Positions 22,281-34,679 are shown, counted from the first letter of the stretch. The stretch: 64,000 nt of DNA from Macquaria australasica (GCA_005408345.1 SEMN01000876.1:62001-126000), one strand, 5' to 3'. The notes: generated from the letters alone by a model not told the origin. Numbers and translations are program-made.

Positions 22281-23699
22281 TTTTCCTTTTTTCCCAGTCG
22301 AACTCTGTCTCTCCATCACTCATTTTGATCCCCTCCTGTCCATTTCCTGCTCGGGGTCTCACTTAAGTTTGCCCACACACCCTCAACATAGCGGCTCACA
22401 AAGTGATCCTGTGCAATGACCGTGTGTGTGGCAGGCAGGCTCATTTTACACAGAAAACCGAGGACACGACCAGGTCACTGAGATAGTCTGAGCCTGTGCA
22501 GTAGATAATATTCTGAGGATAATCTCTGTATTACATTAAATATAAATATATGAAGAAACTAAATTGGATACATTCTTTGACCATCTAAGACCATACTGTT
22601 ATCCCAAAGCCATATTATTGAGGCATCGTTATTTCTTATACACAAAAGCAGAAGGCAGCAATGTTAGATATTACCCATATGCTTATGTTAATGGCTGCTC
22701 AGTGCCTGCAGGTCAGCCTGCAACAAAAGGGCTTCATTTGCTCTCCAAGGGATACTGTTCTTGTTGTGCCAGGCTAGTAAAAAAGATACAGAGGGATAAT
22801 GTGTATCAAAGGCAGAGGAGGACCCCTTCATTCTATATTGCTATCACAGCAGCATATTAGCATCTAAACAAAGGAAGCAGAATCCCCTGCAGCGCAGCAG
22901 TGTTTCAAGTGGTCACTCACAGCCTTTATTTATTTCTCAATCCAACACATTTTATGCTGAGTAGCAGAATTCAGCACATTACACCCCCCCCCCCCCAAAA
23001 ACAAAATTCCTCTTGTGTCTTCAGCAAAAAAGTGTTGAAGTTGCTGCTTCTTCTCTTTTTCTTCTCTCCCTCTCTCTCCGCTGTCTCCCTCTCTTTTGTT
23101 TGACTTTATCACAGAGCTATGACAGCTGTCATCACTCCTCAGCAGGCCTCAGATCTGCATTTCAAGGTTTGCAGGTTCACCGGTTCACGAGGTTCTGCAT
23201 GGGCAGACAACACAGGCAGCTCGTCTGAACCCCGTCTTCTGATGAGTTCCTCTCATAAACAATAGGTCACACATACATGAACAGCACCGCCAAAACATGT
23301 AACACTTCAGGAACATTAGTGTCACCTTATCTAAGGCAAAGTACTGAGCTACGTGTGGTACACATTATTGGCAACACACCTTCAACAATATTCCCTTGAA
23401 GGTAATAGTAGTGCTGTTGTAGTAATGCTACATAAAGTTCCCATGTCATGTCATTGACAGTTATCTTATATCTATTAAAGATGAACATGCAATACCAATT
23501 ATTGCTGACATATTCTGTACAGAAGAATCTAAAAAGGAGGACAGACTGAGCAATAAGCCAGAAACAAGGGGAAGGGGGGAGAACATAGTGCCTTTAATGG
23601 AGTGTGGAGTGATGGAGAGGGATTGTTGGTTGGAGTTGCATTGTTGCAGTTGATATGTTTTATCTTCATCTGCCAACTCGACCGCAGTCACTTCAGTCG
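22281..23699. other. Gene-free stretch with C13 and a pyrimidine tract
   Basis: C13 lies at 22984-22996 followed by A4. A CT-rich tract spans about 23041-23098. The remainder is unique; no gene recognised. Confidence 0.5.
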
Positions 23700-24003
23700 G
23701 AGATTCATGTGTGTTATGCCTATAGCGCCTAATGTAGCCTTGAATCGCTAGCTTCAAGCAGAGATGAAGAGCGAGCCACAGAGGTCTGCTAATTTCACTT
23801 CTTTCTAAATCCAGATTTTTTTTTTTTCAAACTTGTAGTCTTCAGCCCCAACCGTCGCTGACTCCAGTGACATCACTTGAGGCAATTTATCAGACTTCAC
23901 ACGGCTACCTCTGAAGCCACAAAAGGTCTTGTACAATTTTGTTCACATATCCAGAAGTACTCCCCAAGATCTGTAATGGACTTTGATGGTAAAGTAAGTA
24001 AAA
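23700..24003 (-). repeat. Fish TTAAAGGGG-family repeat, copy 1 (5' end diverged)
   Basis: Inverted copy of the element at 51385-51895. A perfect 31-bp match (23824-23854 against 51541-51571, reverse complement) contains 'ggctgaagactacaag'. Further matches are 'gataaattgcctcaag', 'ctctgcttgaagctagcg' and 'ggcataacac', in the same order and at similar spacing. A T12 run at 23816-23827 sits where copy 2 has A17. The terminal TTAA is not clear in this copy. Confidence 0.8.
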
Positions 24004-24034
24004 TGGTTAGCTTATTTTAGCATAATTTCCCATA

Positions 24035-24328
24035 CACCATAACATGTAATTTCGCTTTGAATTTTGTACAGATTAAACAAATAAGATTTGATGTGTTAAT
24101 TAGTGAGCTTTAGAGCTGCTGGTAGGTAGATTTCGTTTTACCTTTGTACAGAGCCAGGCTAGCTGTTTCCCCCATTTTACCTGTTTTTATGCTAAGCTAA
24201 GCTAAGCGTCTCCTGGCTGTGGCTTCATATTTAGCGTACAAACATGAGAGTGGTATCAATCTTTTCAACTAATGCGTGGCAACAAATCAAATAAGTGTAT
24301 TTCCCAAAATGTCGAACTATCCCTTTAA
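24035..24328 (-). repeat. Fish TTAAAGGGATAGTTCG-family repeat
   Basis: On the plus strand the words run 'gtgttaattagtgagcttta', 'gagccaggctagctgtttcc', 'gctaagctaagctaagc', 'catatttagcgtacaaacat', 'gagagtggtatcaatctt', 'tttcccaaaatgtcgaac', ending 'tatccctttaa'. Read from the minus strand it starts TTAAAGGGATAGTTCGAC. It is a very widespread percomorph repeat as I remember it. It nearly abuts the previous repeat. Confidence 0.75.
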
Positions 24329-26642
24329 CATAATTACTGGTGCAGTATGTTTAGCATGTTAGGCCTACTAGGCCTCTGATAGGTTGCTATGCTTCTGCTC
24401 ATACGCCACACTAACCACACTTCTATTCAAACTTTCAGTACTAACTACTGACATTTCAAGATTGACACCTATTACAAGCAAGTACAGTCAATCATTTTCA
24501 CAGAAATCTTTCTTTTTTCTTTTCTGGGATAAAATGTCTGTGCTGTTGAAGGAGCAATCAGGGGCAGTCAAGATTCCACACTCTTGTTACAGTCCTGATA
24601 GACAGACTTGTTTGTTTTTGACCCTGGCTGCTCTCCTCTAATGCTGTCACTGTCTGAATTGAAATGCCCTTTAAGACAGCTGTTTGACTGGTCATCTGGT
24701 GACCTGACTCACAGCTCAGAGCTCTTAGATGGATGGACAACATGCTAAGTCCAACCCCGCAATTTGGCAGATCTAACTTTGACAGCACATTGAAAAGAAT
24801 CAATAATAACCTGTCAGGAGGAGGCAGCCATTCCCTCTCATTTAGTGATAAAGGTGAGTTTGTGTCCGACGAGTTGCAAGCAGATAGATGAGAGAGGAAA
24901 AGAACAAAAAACTTTCAGGACAAAGATGTTGTTGGAGAATTTCCACAACATTGGTATAAAAATAGAAATATAAGGAATATGTGAACAAATCAAAACACGT
25001 CCTCTTTGGTTAAAAAAACAAAAAAACCCTGAATGTCTGAGGGATGTCACCATTGTCTTTAGGTTGGTGTATGACCTCTGGGCATGAAGAGGCCTGTGCA
25101 TATGTAACCAGGCTAATTTACACAACGCTCTGAGCAAGCTTTACTCTATAATTCACAGGCTTCGTTTGTTTGAACCCTCTTTCTCCCCATCAGACAGCAC
25201 TAGGTCTGTGGCCGCGCACAACTTCAGCTCCCCGGCTCATCTGGATAGCTGGAGGCCTAGTCGCAGACAGATAATAGACCAAAGGTACAAAGGCACACAT
25301 ATCTCAATACATGCATGAGAGGAAAGTGCAGGGTCGTTATGGTAGTCCGGGATGGCCCCAGTCCCATCACTTTCTCTGATGTGTGTGTACAAGGGTGACA
25401 TGTCATTGTCCTCATGCTCGGCCTAAAGCGAAGCTCCTTTGTTATCGTCTCGGAATGCATAAACCCTTCTTGTCTGGACCTCAAAACAGAGGACAGGGCA
25501 ATTACAGACAAAACACCAGGGTGTCTTGAAGTAATTTTGATAGGATTTTTTGTTCATTTTTTCCAGTTCCTATTCAAAATATATCTCAAAAACTAGATGG
25601 AATCACTTCGTGGAACAAATGCATTGATGGATATTTTCGTATATAAATTATTATTGAAATAACTTCAATACACATCTATTACAAATCATTCAAATTAAAA
25701 CAAAATCTTGGATTTTAAGGTGACTGTTAAAACAACATCTTGGTAGAAAACTACCAACAGACATGAAAGGTGTTTATTTGCTCCCTCAGCTACAAATGGG
25801 TGAATAATATTGAGAAGATCCTGACATGTGTTTCCAGACTAAAAGCAAAACTAAAATTTCAGATCATATGTAACACTTTGGCGAGCCTTCAAAACAAACT
25901 TCACTGCCGCCAAATCTCAGAAATGTTGCCATGGTTCCCCTGTTCCTCTGTGAAAGTGTGATGACGAGCCGTTCTCCCAGTTCAGAGCGCTAATGGTGTC
26001 TGTGGAAGGCAAGCAGCACCGAGTTCCAGGCTGGCAGGGACGTGCTTAGAGCGGTACACTTGTCACAGCCCATCATATAAGCGCTCCTCTGAACTACAGC
26101 CGTGAATAATTTCTTCAAGATCCAAAAGTCTTTCTTTTTCTTTTTTTCCACACTATCTTTACAGAACCAACCACCAAGTCCTTGTAACTATTTCAACACT
26201 TGCAGTGGAGAAAGCAAAGAGATGGAATACAGTAGTAGTCTCTCTTTGTTTAACTTAAGAAAGTTTGCAAAACTGGGCTCAGAACTCAACATTAAAAGAA
26301 CAGCTTATGTTAGCAGCCAGGCAGAAAGAACGCCAGGGTGGCAGACTCTGAAAAGAAAGGGATTGTGGGTAGGAGTTAGCTTATCTAATTGTAAACGAGC
26401 ACACAAGTGTGTGGACACTCATCATGCACTTGTCAAAACATGGCTGCCTGTGATTTTGCTGTGCGCTACAGTTTGTTTGCATTCAGACAGGCCTTTTATA
26501 ATTCCAGTTTGAGAAGTACAATTGTAGCAATTACTCCAAGATAGGTGCTGTTCAGCTGGAAAAACAGAATAAAACGGTTTATCACATGCACCCTTTACAA
26601 TTATTGCCTCATTCTTGGGCATCATCTTTGAACAAAGATGTG
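24329..26642. other. Gene-free stretch
   Basis: Unique sequence; no gene recognised. Confidence 0.5.
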
Positions 26643-26730
26643 CAGATATGCAATTTTTCTACTGCGGTTTCAGATGTAAACCATAAAAGCTGAACTCTTT
26701 GTTCAGCTTTCGTTTGCTTTGCCATATCTG
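26643..26730. repeat. Nested inverted repeat / hairpin
   Basis: Inner perfect 10-bp stem AAAGCTGAAC (26686-26695) with GTTCAGCTTT (26701-26710) and a 5-nt loop. Outer 8-bp arms are CAGATATG (26643-26650) and CATATCTG (26723-26730). The intervening arms differ in length (35 against 12 nt), so it does not make a good miRNA precursor. Confidence 0.6.
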
Positions 26731-27140
26731 TTAGTTTGAGAACTATGGTGAAGATGAAGGAGGCTGTTAAAAGTTAAGTGTCATTCATGCAATGTAATGT
26801 AATGAAGGAAAGATCTGCATTTTTCACTCCTGGGTCTTTTTTAAAGTCAAAATAAAGGTCACTTATTGGTGATGTAATCATAAACACAAAAACCAAAACA
26901 ACAAATTGCAGTGTTGACAGACTACTCTGGAGTATACTGTACATGCCGAGTGCAGTGACTCAAATTCTACTTATGGGATATCTGTCAGTTAATATGTCTG
27001 ATTAGAAAAATGAAGCCATTTCTCTTGAGAACAGTGCATTTTAGTGGGGTTTCAGACCAAATTGGATTTTACCGGCAGAGGAGGTTAATGTCACTTTGTA
27101 CCTTGGATCAAATTCAGAGAAAATGTAGCAACGCACTTAA
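26731..27140. other. Gene-free stretch
   Basis: Unique sequence; nothing recognised. Confidence 0.5.
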
Positions 27141-27292
27141 AGAAGACCAAGAGTCGACAGCCATGCTAGCAGCTCTGTGAGACACAGTGGTGTTAAATAC
27201 GAACATCAGTATGCTAACATACTCACAATGACAATACTAACACGCCGATTGTTTAGCAGGTATATTATTTGCATTGTTCATCATCTTAGTTT
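27141..27292 (+). repeat. Percomorph interspersed repeat, left part (host of LTR insertion)
   Basis: Words such as 'gccatgctagcagctctgtg', 'atcagtatgctaacatactc' and 'gtttagcaggtatattat' belong to a common fish repeat that I remember continuing 'catcttagtttag...gttagcatgctaac'. Here it is interrupted after 'cttagttt' and resumes at 27729. Confidence 0.7.
27288..27292. repeat. Target-site duplication AGTTT, left copy
   Basis: AGTTT directly precedes the TG end of the LTR; the second copy is at 27729-27733. Confidence 0.85.
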
Positions 27293-27728
27293 TGTCATGG
27301 GTGGCCATCTAGGCAGCAGGGGGAAGGACCCAAATACAGACAGTTGAGGCAGCTCCAGCAATTCAAAAGGTTTTATTAGGTAACAAAAAACGCTTACATG
27401 CAGATCCATGGAACAGAAACAAAAGGCAAAACAGTGCAGGCAACACAGAAACCAGGAACCAGGGAAATCGACACACAGGGAGAGACAACTAACAATGAAC
27501 CAACAAGGGACAAAGGAAAAGGACCGGTATATGTAGGAATGAGACAACGAGGGAACCAGAAACAGGTGAAAAACAAGACACAGGTGAACCTAATCAAACT
27601 GGTGGGAAACGAACAAAGACAGGAAGTAAAGGGCACACAAGAACACCAGACCAGGGATTACAAAATAAAACAAGAAACAAGACCAAAAAGCACAGAGTCC
27701 AAACAAAAATCCTTCGTGGACCATGACA
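27293..27728 (-). mobile_element. Solo LTR of a retrotransposon (436 bp)
   Basis: The unit begins TGTCATGG and ends CCATGACA, so it has TG...CA ends within a short inverted repeat. It is flanked by a perfect 5-bp duplication (AGTTT). Removing the unit and one AGTTT rejoins the host repeat without a scar. Read on the minus strand it has a weak TATA-like stretch (about 27527-27535), T-rich U3-like sequence and an AATAAA signal (27372-27377 reversed), as an LTR should. No gag, pol or env coding, primer-binding site or second LTR is present, so this is most likely a recombined solo LTR. A plus-strand open frame through it is Lys/Gln/Thr-rich and meaningless. The superfamily (Gypsy or ERV-like) is not determined. 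Confidence 0.75.
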
Positions 27729-27733
27729 AGTTT
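27729..27733. repeat. Target-site duplication AGTTT, right copy
   Basis: Directly follows the CCATGACA end of the LTR and matches 27288-27292. Confidence 0.85.
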
Positions 27734-28240
27734 AGTATATTAGCATGCTAACATTTGCTAATTAGCACTAAACACAAAGTAGCCTACAACTGAGGCTGAT
27801 GGAACTGTCATTATTTTTTACCTGATGATAGTGCTGATGAAAGGTCAGAGGATCACCAGAGTTACTACAATTCACCCTGTTGGGAACATGAATGTCTGTA
27901 ACAAAAATTCAAAAGTTGTGGAGATATTTCATTGAAAACCACAAATGTCAACCTCGTGTTGGCATTGGATGGAAAGTCAGGGGAACACCGACATGATTAC
28001 ACTTCATCCTCTGGGCACCATCAATATCTTTACCAAATTTCATGGCAAACCATCCAACAGCTGTCATGACCCTTCACTACAAGCTGAAAATGCCAACCTG
28101 CTGGTGGTACTACAGGAAAAATCGGGATCACTAAAGTCAGTAGAAATCATCCTCTGGGGATCATGAATGTCTGCTCAAAGTTTCATGGCAATGCATCCAA
28201 TAATTGTTGATTTCAACAGACAGACTGATTGCTTACTCTA
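27729..28240 (+). repeat. Percomorph interspersed repeat, right part with internal units
   Basis: Continues the element broken at 27292 ('agtatattagcatgctaac', 'gctaattagcactaaacac'). It holds three diverged internal units of about 133-143 bp starting near 27839, 27972 and 28115, each with 'gtcaggggatcaccaaag'-like, 'catcctctgggnaccatgaa'-like and 'tttcatggcaatccatcc'-like words. It ends near a 'cagacagactg' tail. The class is not assigned. Confidence 0.75.
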
Positions 28241-31200
28241 CTGGTAATGAGAGGAAGGAATGTATCCATGGAGTGAGAGAGCAGGCAGATGGGCACAAGC
28301 AATGGGTTTGAAGTTGATCTTGATTTCACAGTGGTGGGGGGAAAGCGAGAAAAGCTTCCTCACACAGATGTTCACAAGCTGCTGTCAGAAGAACGTCAAC
28401 ATCTCCTCTTAATGAAGACACTCTGTCCAAGCTTGAGAACGCCATGATTTTCCAACCATGGTTTTCCAAATATACAGTACATTTGAAGGAGACACATCCT
28501 TCTGCATTCACTGGAACATCCTTACTTACCAGGTGTCACTGGTTGCACTCGGGTCAAAGTTGAAGGAAGGAAGAGGCAATTTTGTTTTTCAGCACGGGCC
28601 TGAAACTGCTGATGGATGCACTTCCTAAGTCTTTGCATCCACACGCAAGCTGGAACAAATGGTGTGATTGTATGCTAATGTTCTTGCTTGTGGCCATGCA
28701 TTATCTGCTCAACAGAGCAAAAGATTAAAAACAACCTCCGATCACTTGTGTTTTGAAGGAAAAATATTTGTTCGACAGCATTTTGCACTTCTCTTTTAAT
28801 GCCACAAGGCATTACTGTCAAGTAATGAGTCAGACTAATCCCTCATTGGTTTCTGTGGCTTTGAGCATTAAAACTTGATGCGTCTCCTCACTTTGCTGTA
28901 AATGCCTGTGGACCTCTTAATGTGCAAGCCAAATGCCCTGCTGGGTTGGATTGACCGTAATGGATTTGGTCCAACGACAGATATCCAGCACTCATAAATT
29001 GATTTGATCTCTGAGGACACAGAATGAGAGATGATTTTTACAATTGAGACATCAATGGAACATAGACCACAATAGAGGAGATGGAGAAAGTCAATCCCCG
29101 CTTAACTGGCACTGGAAAAATCAAACATGTTACTCAAGTGACTGGTTATGAGTATCTCTGAACCCTTTTTATCTTATTTTTTTGTGATGTTGCAGATCTG
29201 CTTAATAAATTAAATAAATCGTGGAGTAATTTAAACCCCAAAGCAGTTATTTGGAGCCTATACTGAAACCAGTGTGTTCTTACTTTTACGTAAATTGTTG
29301 TTGCTGGAATACTTTACCTTTTACTTGACATAACATGCATAAATAAAATGTATAATTCTTCTTATTGCTAATACTATTATCAACATATTTTAGGGTTAAA
29401 GATCTGTAATCTATCACACAGTCTATTTTTAAAATCAGTCACTCAGCCAGACAGGGTCCGATTGCTCATATATTCAGCATCGAATAAAGTGATCAGATTA
29501 CATTTAATGCATTTTTTTGTATCCGCAGGCCTCTGCCATAAATTAAAACCATCTGAAAGCGTCTGGAGTGCATTTCATTTTGCCTTGATTCATGTGCTGT
29601 AATATAACCCCTCTCCGATTCCCTGTGTGGCACAGGACAGTGAGGGGAGTGAGCTGAGTGCGTCAGGAGATTAAAACCTAACCACGAGATTGAACTCAGG
29701 ATGTAGGCATCAGATAATATAGTAGAGATATAATGAAAGTGTAAACAAAAACCTAGCACAAAAGAGAAACGCCTGCTCATAAAATCTTCACTCTCACTAT
29801 TGTCTTTCTAACAAAAGAGATTCCACAGGCCTGGCGCCCTGCAAGTTATTAACAGTTGACTGAATTACATACTTCAAGACTTTAAATGATCTGATTTTTG
29901 CCCTAGCTTTTGCATTGTTGCATTGGATAGCATAGACATCCATACAAGGGCTGAGTAAACAAGGAGGACTTTGTATGGAGGGGAGACAATGAATGTGCTG
30001 TTGGGAATCCTTCCAAAAATCACAATGTAATTGCAAAACTGACCCACGAATATAATGAAGAGGTCAAACTATTCTGTCAGTTTCCTATTCAGACAGACAA
30101 GCCAATTAAATCCCTTCAGCACATGCAAGTCTATGAGGACAGATCATGATGTGTAAAGCTCTGTCAGCGCACTGCTGAGCCCTTCTCCTCTGCAGGCTGG
30201 GTTTACACCTTTGTGTCCTTGTGTGCCCGGCTGCTGTAGTGATAGATTGGTCGTCGCTTTCACGTTGGGAGCAGCTCTGAATGAGACGCCTGCCGGACAG
30301 CTGTGCTGGCACAGACTGCGATCCTTGCTGCCAAGTCAGAGAGCCTTTTTACCCCCGCTGCTCCCTGAGCACTGCTCAGTGCTTACCGTCAGCCTCTTCC
30401 CTGTCGTGCTTCAATGACAAAACACACGTCAGGCTTTAACAGCTCACTTTGCACTGGCTTGGCGGGCCCAGGCCGGCTTTTGTGTTATTGGCAGGGTCAG
30501 TGTCTGAGGTGTGTGCTGAGCCAGTGGAGCATACGAGGTCATATTTGGTCTCTATTGTTCATATTAATATATTAAATTAATCAAAGAAGCCTGGGTCAGT
30601 GCAGAAATTCATAGACTGCATAACATGATCAACACTAATTTCATGGCTGGTGAGAGCTGTTAGGATTTTATTTAAAGTCTAAAACAACTCACATTAAACA
30701 CCCAGCTGGGAGAGGCATCACAGCAGACGTCTGAAATATCGCCATCGGGTTTTGAAGACCTTGATTTGAGAAGTACTTTTAGTTACAGTAATTGAAGAAG
30801 TTAACATGAAAAATGTAGAGAGGCGTAATATATGATTAGCATTATGCTGTGGCACCAGAGTACATTAATAAGAGATGATGAAAAATCAATAGTAGTCATT
30901 ACACCACTACGCAGGATAAAATATTAACTAGTTTGGAAACTGACCTGTGGAGATTTCTTTTCCTCCAGCAGTGACGGCTTGATATGGTTATTGGTAATAA
31001 ACACCTACAGTGGTGCATCTACTAGCTGGGGAAATATCATATTCACCAAAGAGAGGGAAGATGCACAGTTAACCTTCAGTATAATTAGGCCAACCTGCTT
31101 TCTTGTATGTTCTGTCAGTCCAGCACAGAAAGATGAAGGTGTTTGAGCAGAGAACATGTTAGGTAATACAAACCCTGGGAAAGTCAGTTCCTACATTTGT

Positions 31201-31693
31201 AAGCTTGTATTGACCCCAAGCCCCAGACCTCAAAGCACATATCAAAAGTATCACGGCTTTGTGCAAACATCTGTCAGTGTCACATCGTATGGTATCACAT
31301 GAATGAACTTTGATCACTCCAAGCTACTTCAAGTGTGAATGCAAAATCTGTTTCTATGGCATGTTATGATTGTCTGTATGAAAAGCATAAGTCTGAAACA
31401 GGAAGCAGATGATGTCATTAACCAGATTCTCTATACATTGTTCCCATTCTCACTGCAGTTATCCATCCAGCCAAGCCCTCACTTCTCTATTTTTTTGTGA
31501 ATGGATTCCCAGTGGAAGGATCGACATGGATTTCACAAACAATTTATCCTAAATTGCAGGAAAATTGGCTGCAGATCTTAGAAAGAGGACAGGGGGGGAA
31601 AAAGGAGAATGAGGTTAAGATGATCCACAGGGCATTTATTCACTAAGGCTCTCATGGTCGTTCCACAGGGTTCTCCCCTTTCAAAATAACCCA
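28241..31693. other. Gene-free stretch
   Basis: Unique sequence. 28850-28990 and 30560-30700 are motif-dense and free of repeats; 30180-30420 is GC-richer and open on both strands for about 68 codons. No gene recognised. Confidence 0.45.
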
Positions 31694-31735
31694 CAGCCCC
31701 CCCTTTCAACCCCTCCCCAACAGCCCCCCCTTTCA
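31694..31735 (+). repeat. 27-bp tandem repeat, 1.6 copies, C-rich
   Basis: 'cagccccccctttca' occurs at 31694 and again at 31721, separated by 'acccctccccaa'. It produces the Gly-rich open frame on the minus strand. Confidence 0.85.
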
Positions 31736-33900
31736 TTCGCCGTTTCAAATGTATTAATGGGCCGGAACCTTCCTGGATGATCTTGGCCCTCTCCCTAATG
31801 AAAACGCTCTGCGGCTGGATCCCAGTGCAGTAATCAGGCTCTGGCCTCCAGAGCACTGGGGCATGCAACATGCAGAGCAGGAAGAGCCCCAGTGTGACCC
31901 CACACTGTGTCCTTCAGTCACCCCATGTTGCCCTGCGCCCTCTCTGGCCTGGGCCTCTTCTCCTCTAAAGCCCCTGAGTGCCAGAGGCCACAAGCCCAGA
32001 CCTCTATAGAGTGAGGAGGAACATCCAGCAGTTTGATGGACTAGAAACATTGCCCTTTAACAAATTTACTGTTTATGTAATCTCAATGATGTGTAACGCT
32101 CCGCAGTATCACAGTTGTTTCTGCAGTCAATTACAGCTTGAGGAAATTCAAAAGATTTTGAGTATGTTTTGCTATATTATTATCCTGTTGTAGGCTGTTT
32201 GTTTCAGTTCCATTTCAAGACGATATGTCAGACAATGTTTACTTTGACATCTAAATGAATCTTATCTCAATGAAGCAAAGTTACTGTTACATATTTCAAA
32301 TTATTACATCATCTTTAACTGTGAAAGCTGTGTATACTGTGTGCTCCCCTTTGGGTATCTCAGATGCATCATCACATCACTACCCTCAGCTACCGTAAAC
32401 AGAAGCTAGCCACATATTGCAAACACTGAAATAAAAGCCATCCACTTCCCTGTGAGGTGTCATTTTGAAAGGCTGATGGGGACAAAACAGAAGCAGAAAC
32501 CACATCTTGGGTCCTCTCTGCGTTTAGCCTGTCGGTAGCCAGCAAGCCTTTGTTTGGTCTGTTCTGACAGGTCTCCTTTAGTCTCCACTGTCTGTCCCCC
32601 CAGGCCCCAGCCTTCAGCCTCGAGGTAAGCCCGGCCAGATGTGGCGACCCAGGGTTCTTTGCAGCTGCATGTGTAGCAGGGCACTAAAATGATGGGGCAG
32701 TCACCGAGACGTGCATCATCTGTTTTAACTTGTCTGTCTTCCCTGACAGACCCGCTGAGTGCTGTTTTCATTCCCCTTGGATAATATCTTTTACAGTTTC
32801 GCAAAACTGTCAGCGAACCTAAAGCACTGAGCCCCACCTGCCTGTACTGTTGCCCATCACCCCTAATGACAACCAGACACCCTCAAAGACAGGGCACTAA
32901 GGTGCTAACTACCCCACAGAGCTATATCAAGCACACATTTGCTAGCTCACATTTTCCAATTGGATAGTAATGGGCAGATTTTCTCAGATCATTTTGGCAG
33001 TTCAAGCTCAGTTCCTTGCTTGGAAGAAATTCCACTTTCAGATAAGTGTAACACTTTGAATTCCCCTTTTTTCTACAAGTAAACATGCACCACTTTCTGT
33101 GTTGGGCTTTGAAAAAAATCTTTTAGACCATTTCTACAAAACACTTCACATCTTGGGTGTGTAATAATCTGATGGAGGGGTGATGTCACTCAAACTCATC
33201 GACATAAGATAAACTCTGAGGACCATTTTCTCAAATCATGAAAAACGCCTCTCTTACTTCAGTTTATGCGGGACACATTTATGTGTGAGCACTTCTTCAG
33301 GGCAATTTATTTGAGAACAAAAGAGGAGCCAGCCTTCACATGTGTTAGTGGAGCGTGTGACAACTACACTATGGTCTGCATTTGTTTTTCTTGGGCACTT
33401 CCATTCTCTCTCTCTGACCTTGGGGGAACAAGGACCGGCGGGCAATTATCTGGTGTCTCGAATAGTTAAGTCAGACATTTTGCTGCTCTACAAAGAACTG
33501 CAGACCCTCTAACTACTGAAGAAATTATGGAGAAAAGATAATGAAAGAAAATCTGTCAGATATGAAGAAGTCTCAGCTTTTTAGTGTCAGTGCTCAGCCA
33601 GGCATAAAATGCTCCATTTAGACCCCTTTCCAGAAACAAAGCTTTCTGGCACAGGCTCACAATGATTGTCTTGAGAATGTAGGGAAAGATTTCCATTTCT
33701 TCCAAGCCCCCTCCTTTCCCTTACACATCCAACCTTTTTTCTCCCCAGCCCTCCCTCTCTCCTCATATGAGACTGTAACGTTCAGCAGCTCAGCCTGGAG
33801 TTGAGAAGCAAACTTGGTGAAAAGCAGCAGGAGATGAATCTCTTTAAGTCCCCTTGAACAACATAAAACAGTCTGGGCTTCCATTATTCAGGGGTCTGTG
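31736..33900. other. Gene-free stretch
   Basis: Unique sequence; no gene or repeat family recognised. Confidence 0.5.
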
Positions 33901-34110
33901 CTGCTTGTTTACAGTGGAGTGGGCCCGCTGCACCTGCACTCTGGATGGCCTGACAGCTTGATGGGCCCTTTAATGGTGATTCACTGGCCAGATCTATGTG
34001 GATAAAAATGGAATTCTGGGAGAGCAATCTAATAAGAAAATAAAGCGCTGAATGGTTGCCATGGCTGTTGGATGGGCTTGTTGGGCCCTGTTCACCGGGC
34101 CATGCTGGCT
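33901..34110. promoter_or_regulatory. Possible conserved element with three GGGCCC sites
   Basis: GGGCCC occurs at 33921, 33963 and 34083, with an E-box 'cacctg' at 33931 and words such as 'ggataaaaatggaattctgg' and 'gaaaataaagcgctgaatgg'. No simple repeats. Possible cis-regulatory block, inferred from composition. Confidence 0.3.
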
Positions 34111-34504
34111 GGAAATCAAATCCAAACTTTGATCTTGGGGCTTTATTACATGCTATCACCTCAGCTATGGGTCTCTTCAAATAGAGTGTCACAAGGTCAA
34201 GTAGATGGTGCTTTAGTTTTGCTTTTTAAAACTTGGGCTTTAACCTTGATGCTCTGTAAACTGTAAAAATTCAATCCCAGCACTGAAGATTATTTGGATG
34301 TCTCTGGCAGCGTGCCTCTACAGTCAGCTGTGTAGTGTATACAGAGCTAGAATAAAATATCTGACTGGTATGGAGTTATGCCAACAATATTTCGATATCC
34401 CATCGTAAACACAGTGCCTTACATACACAGGACTGTGCTGCACAAATTGCATTGAATATAAAGAAGAACAAGCAACATAGAGACCCCATTAGCATTTTAC
34501 TGAT
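34111..34504. other. Gene-free stretch
   Basis: Unique AT-rich sequence; nothing recognised. Confidence 0.5.
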
Positions 34505-34679
34505 CATTGCTGTCCACAGAAAACCATGTATCTCCAAATTTGTGTTCCTTTATGGGTTGAGGAAAAAAAATTCATACTTCTTCAGCTAAATAAACCATTA
34601 AAAAACCCACTGAATAATCTGAAATATGCATTGTCACAAAGCCATTTTGGAGATACATGGTTTTCACTGTACAGCAATG
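34505..34679. mobile_element. MITE-like element with 34-bp terminal inverted repeats
   Basis: The left arm (34505-34538) and the reverse complement of the right arm (34646-34679) agree at 31 of 34 positions, including 'cattgctgt' and a 19-base perfect block 'aaaaccatgtatctccaaa'. The element is 175 bp, AT-rich and non-coding. I see no convincing target duplication, so the true ends may lie slightly outside. It fits a non-autonomous DNA transposon; a chance or palindromic origin is unlikely given the arm length. Confidence 0.65.

Noticed and set aside
27398..27751. 117-codon plus-strand open frame
   Set aside because: It runs antisense through the solo LTR into the host repeat; Lys/Gln/Thr bias reflects the T-rich LTR strand.
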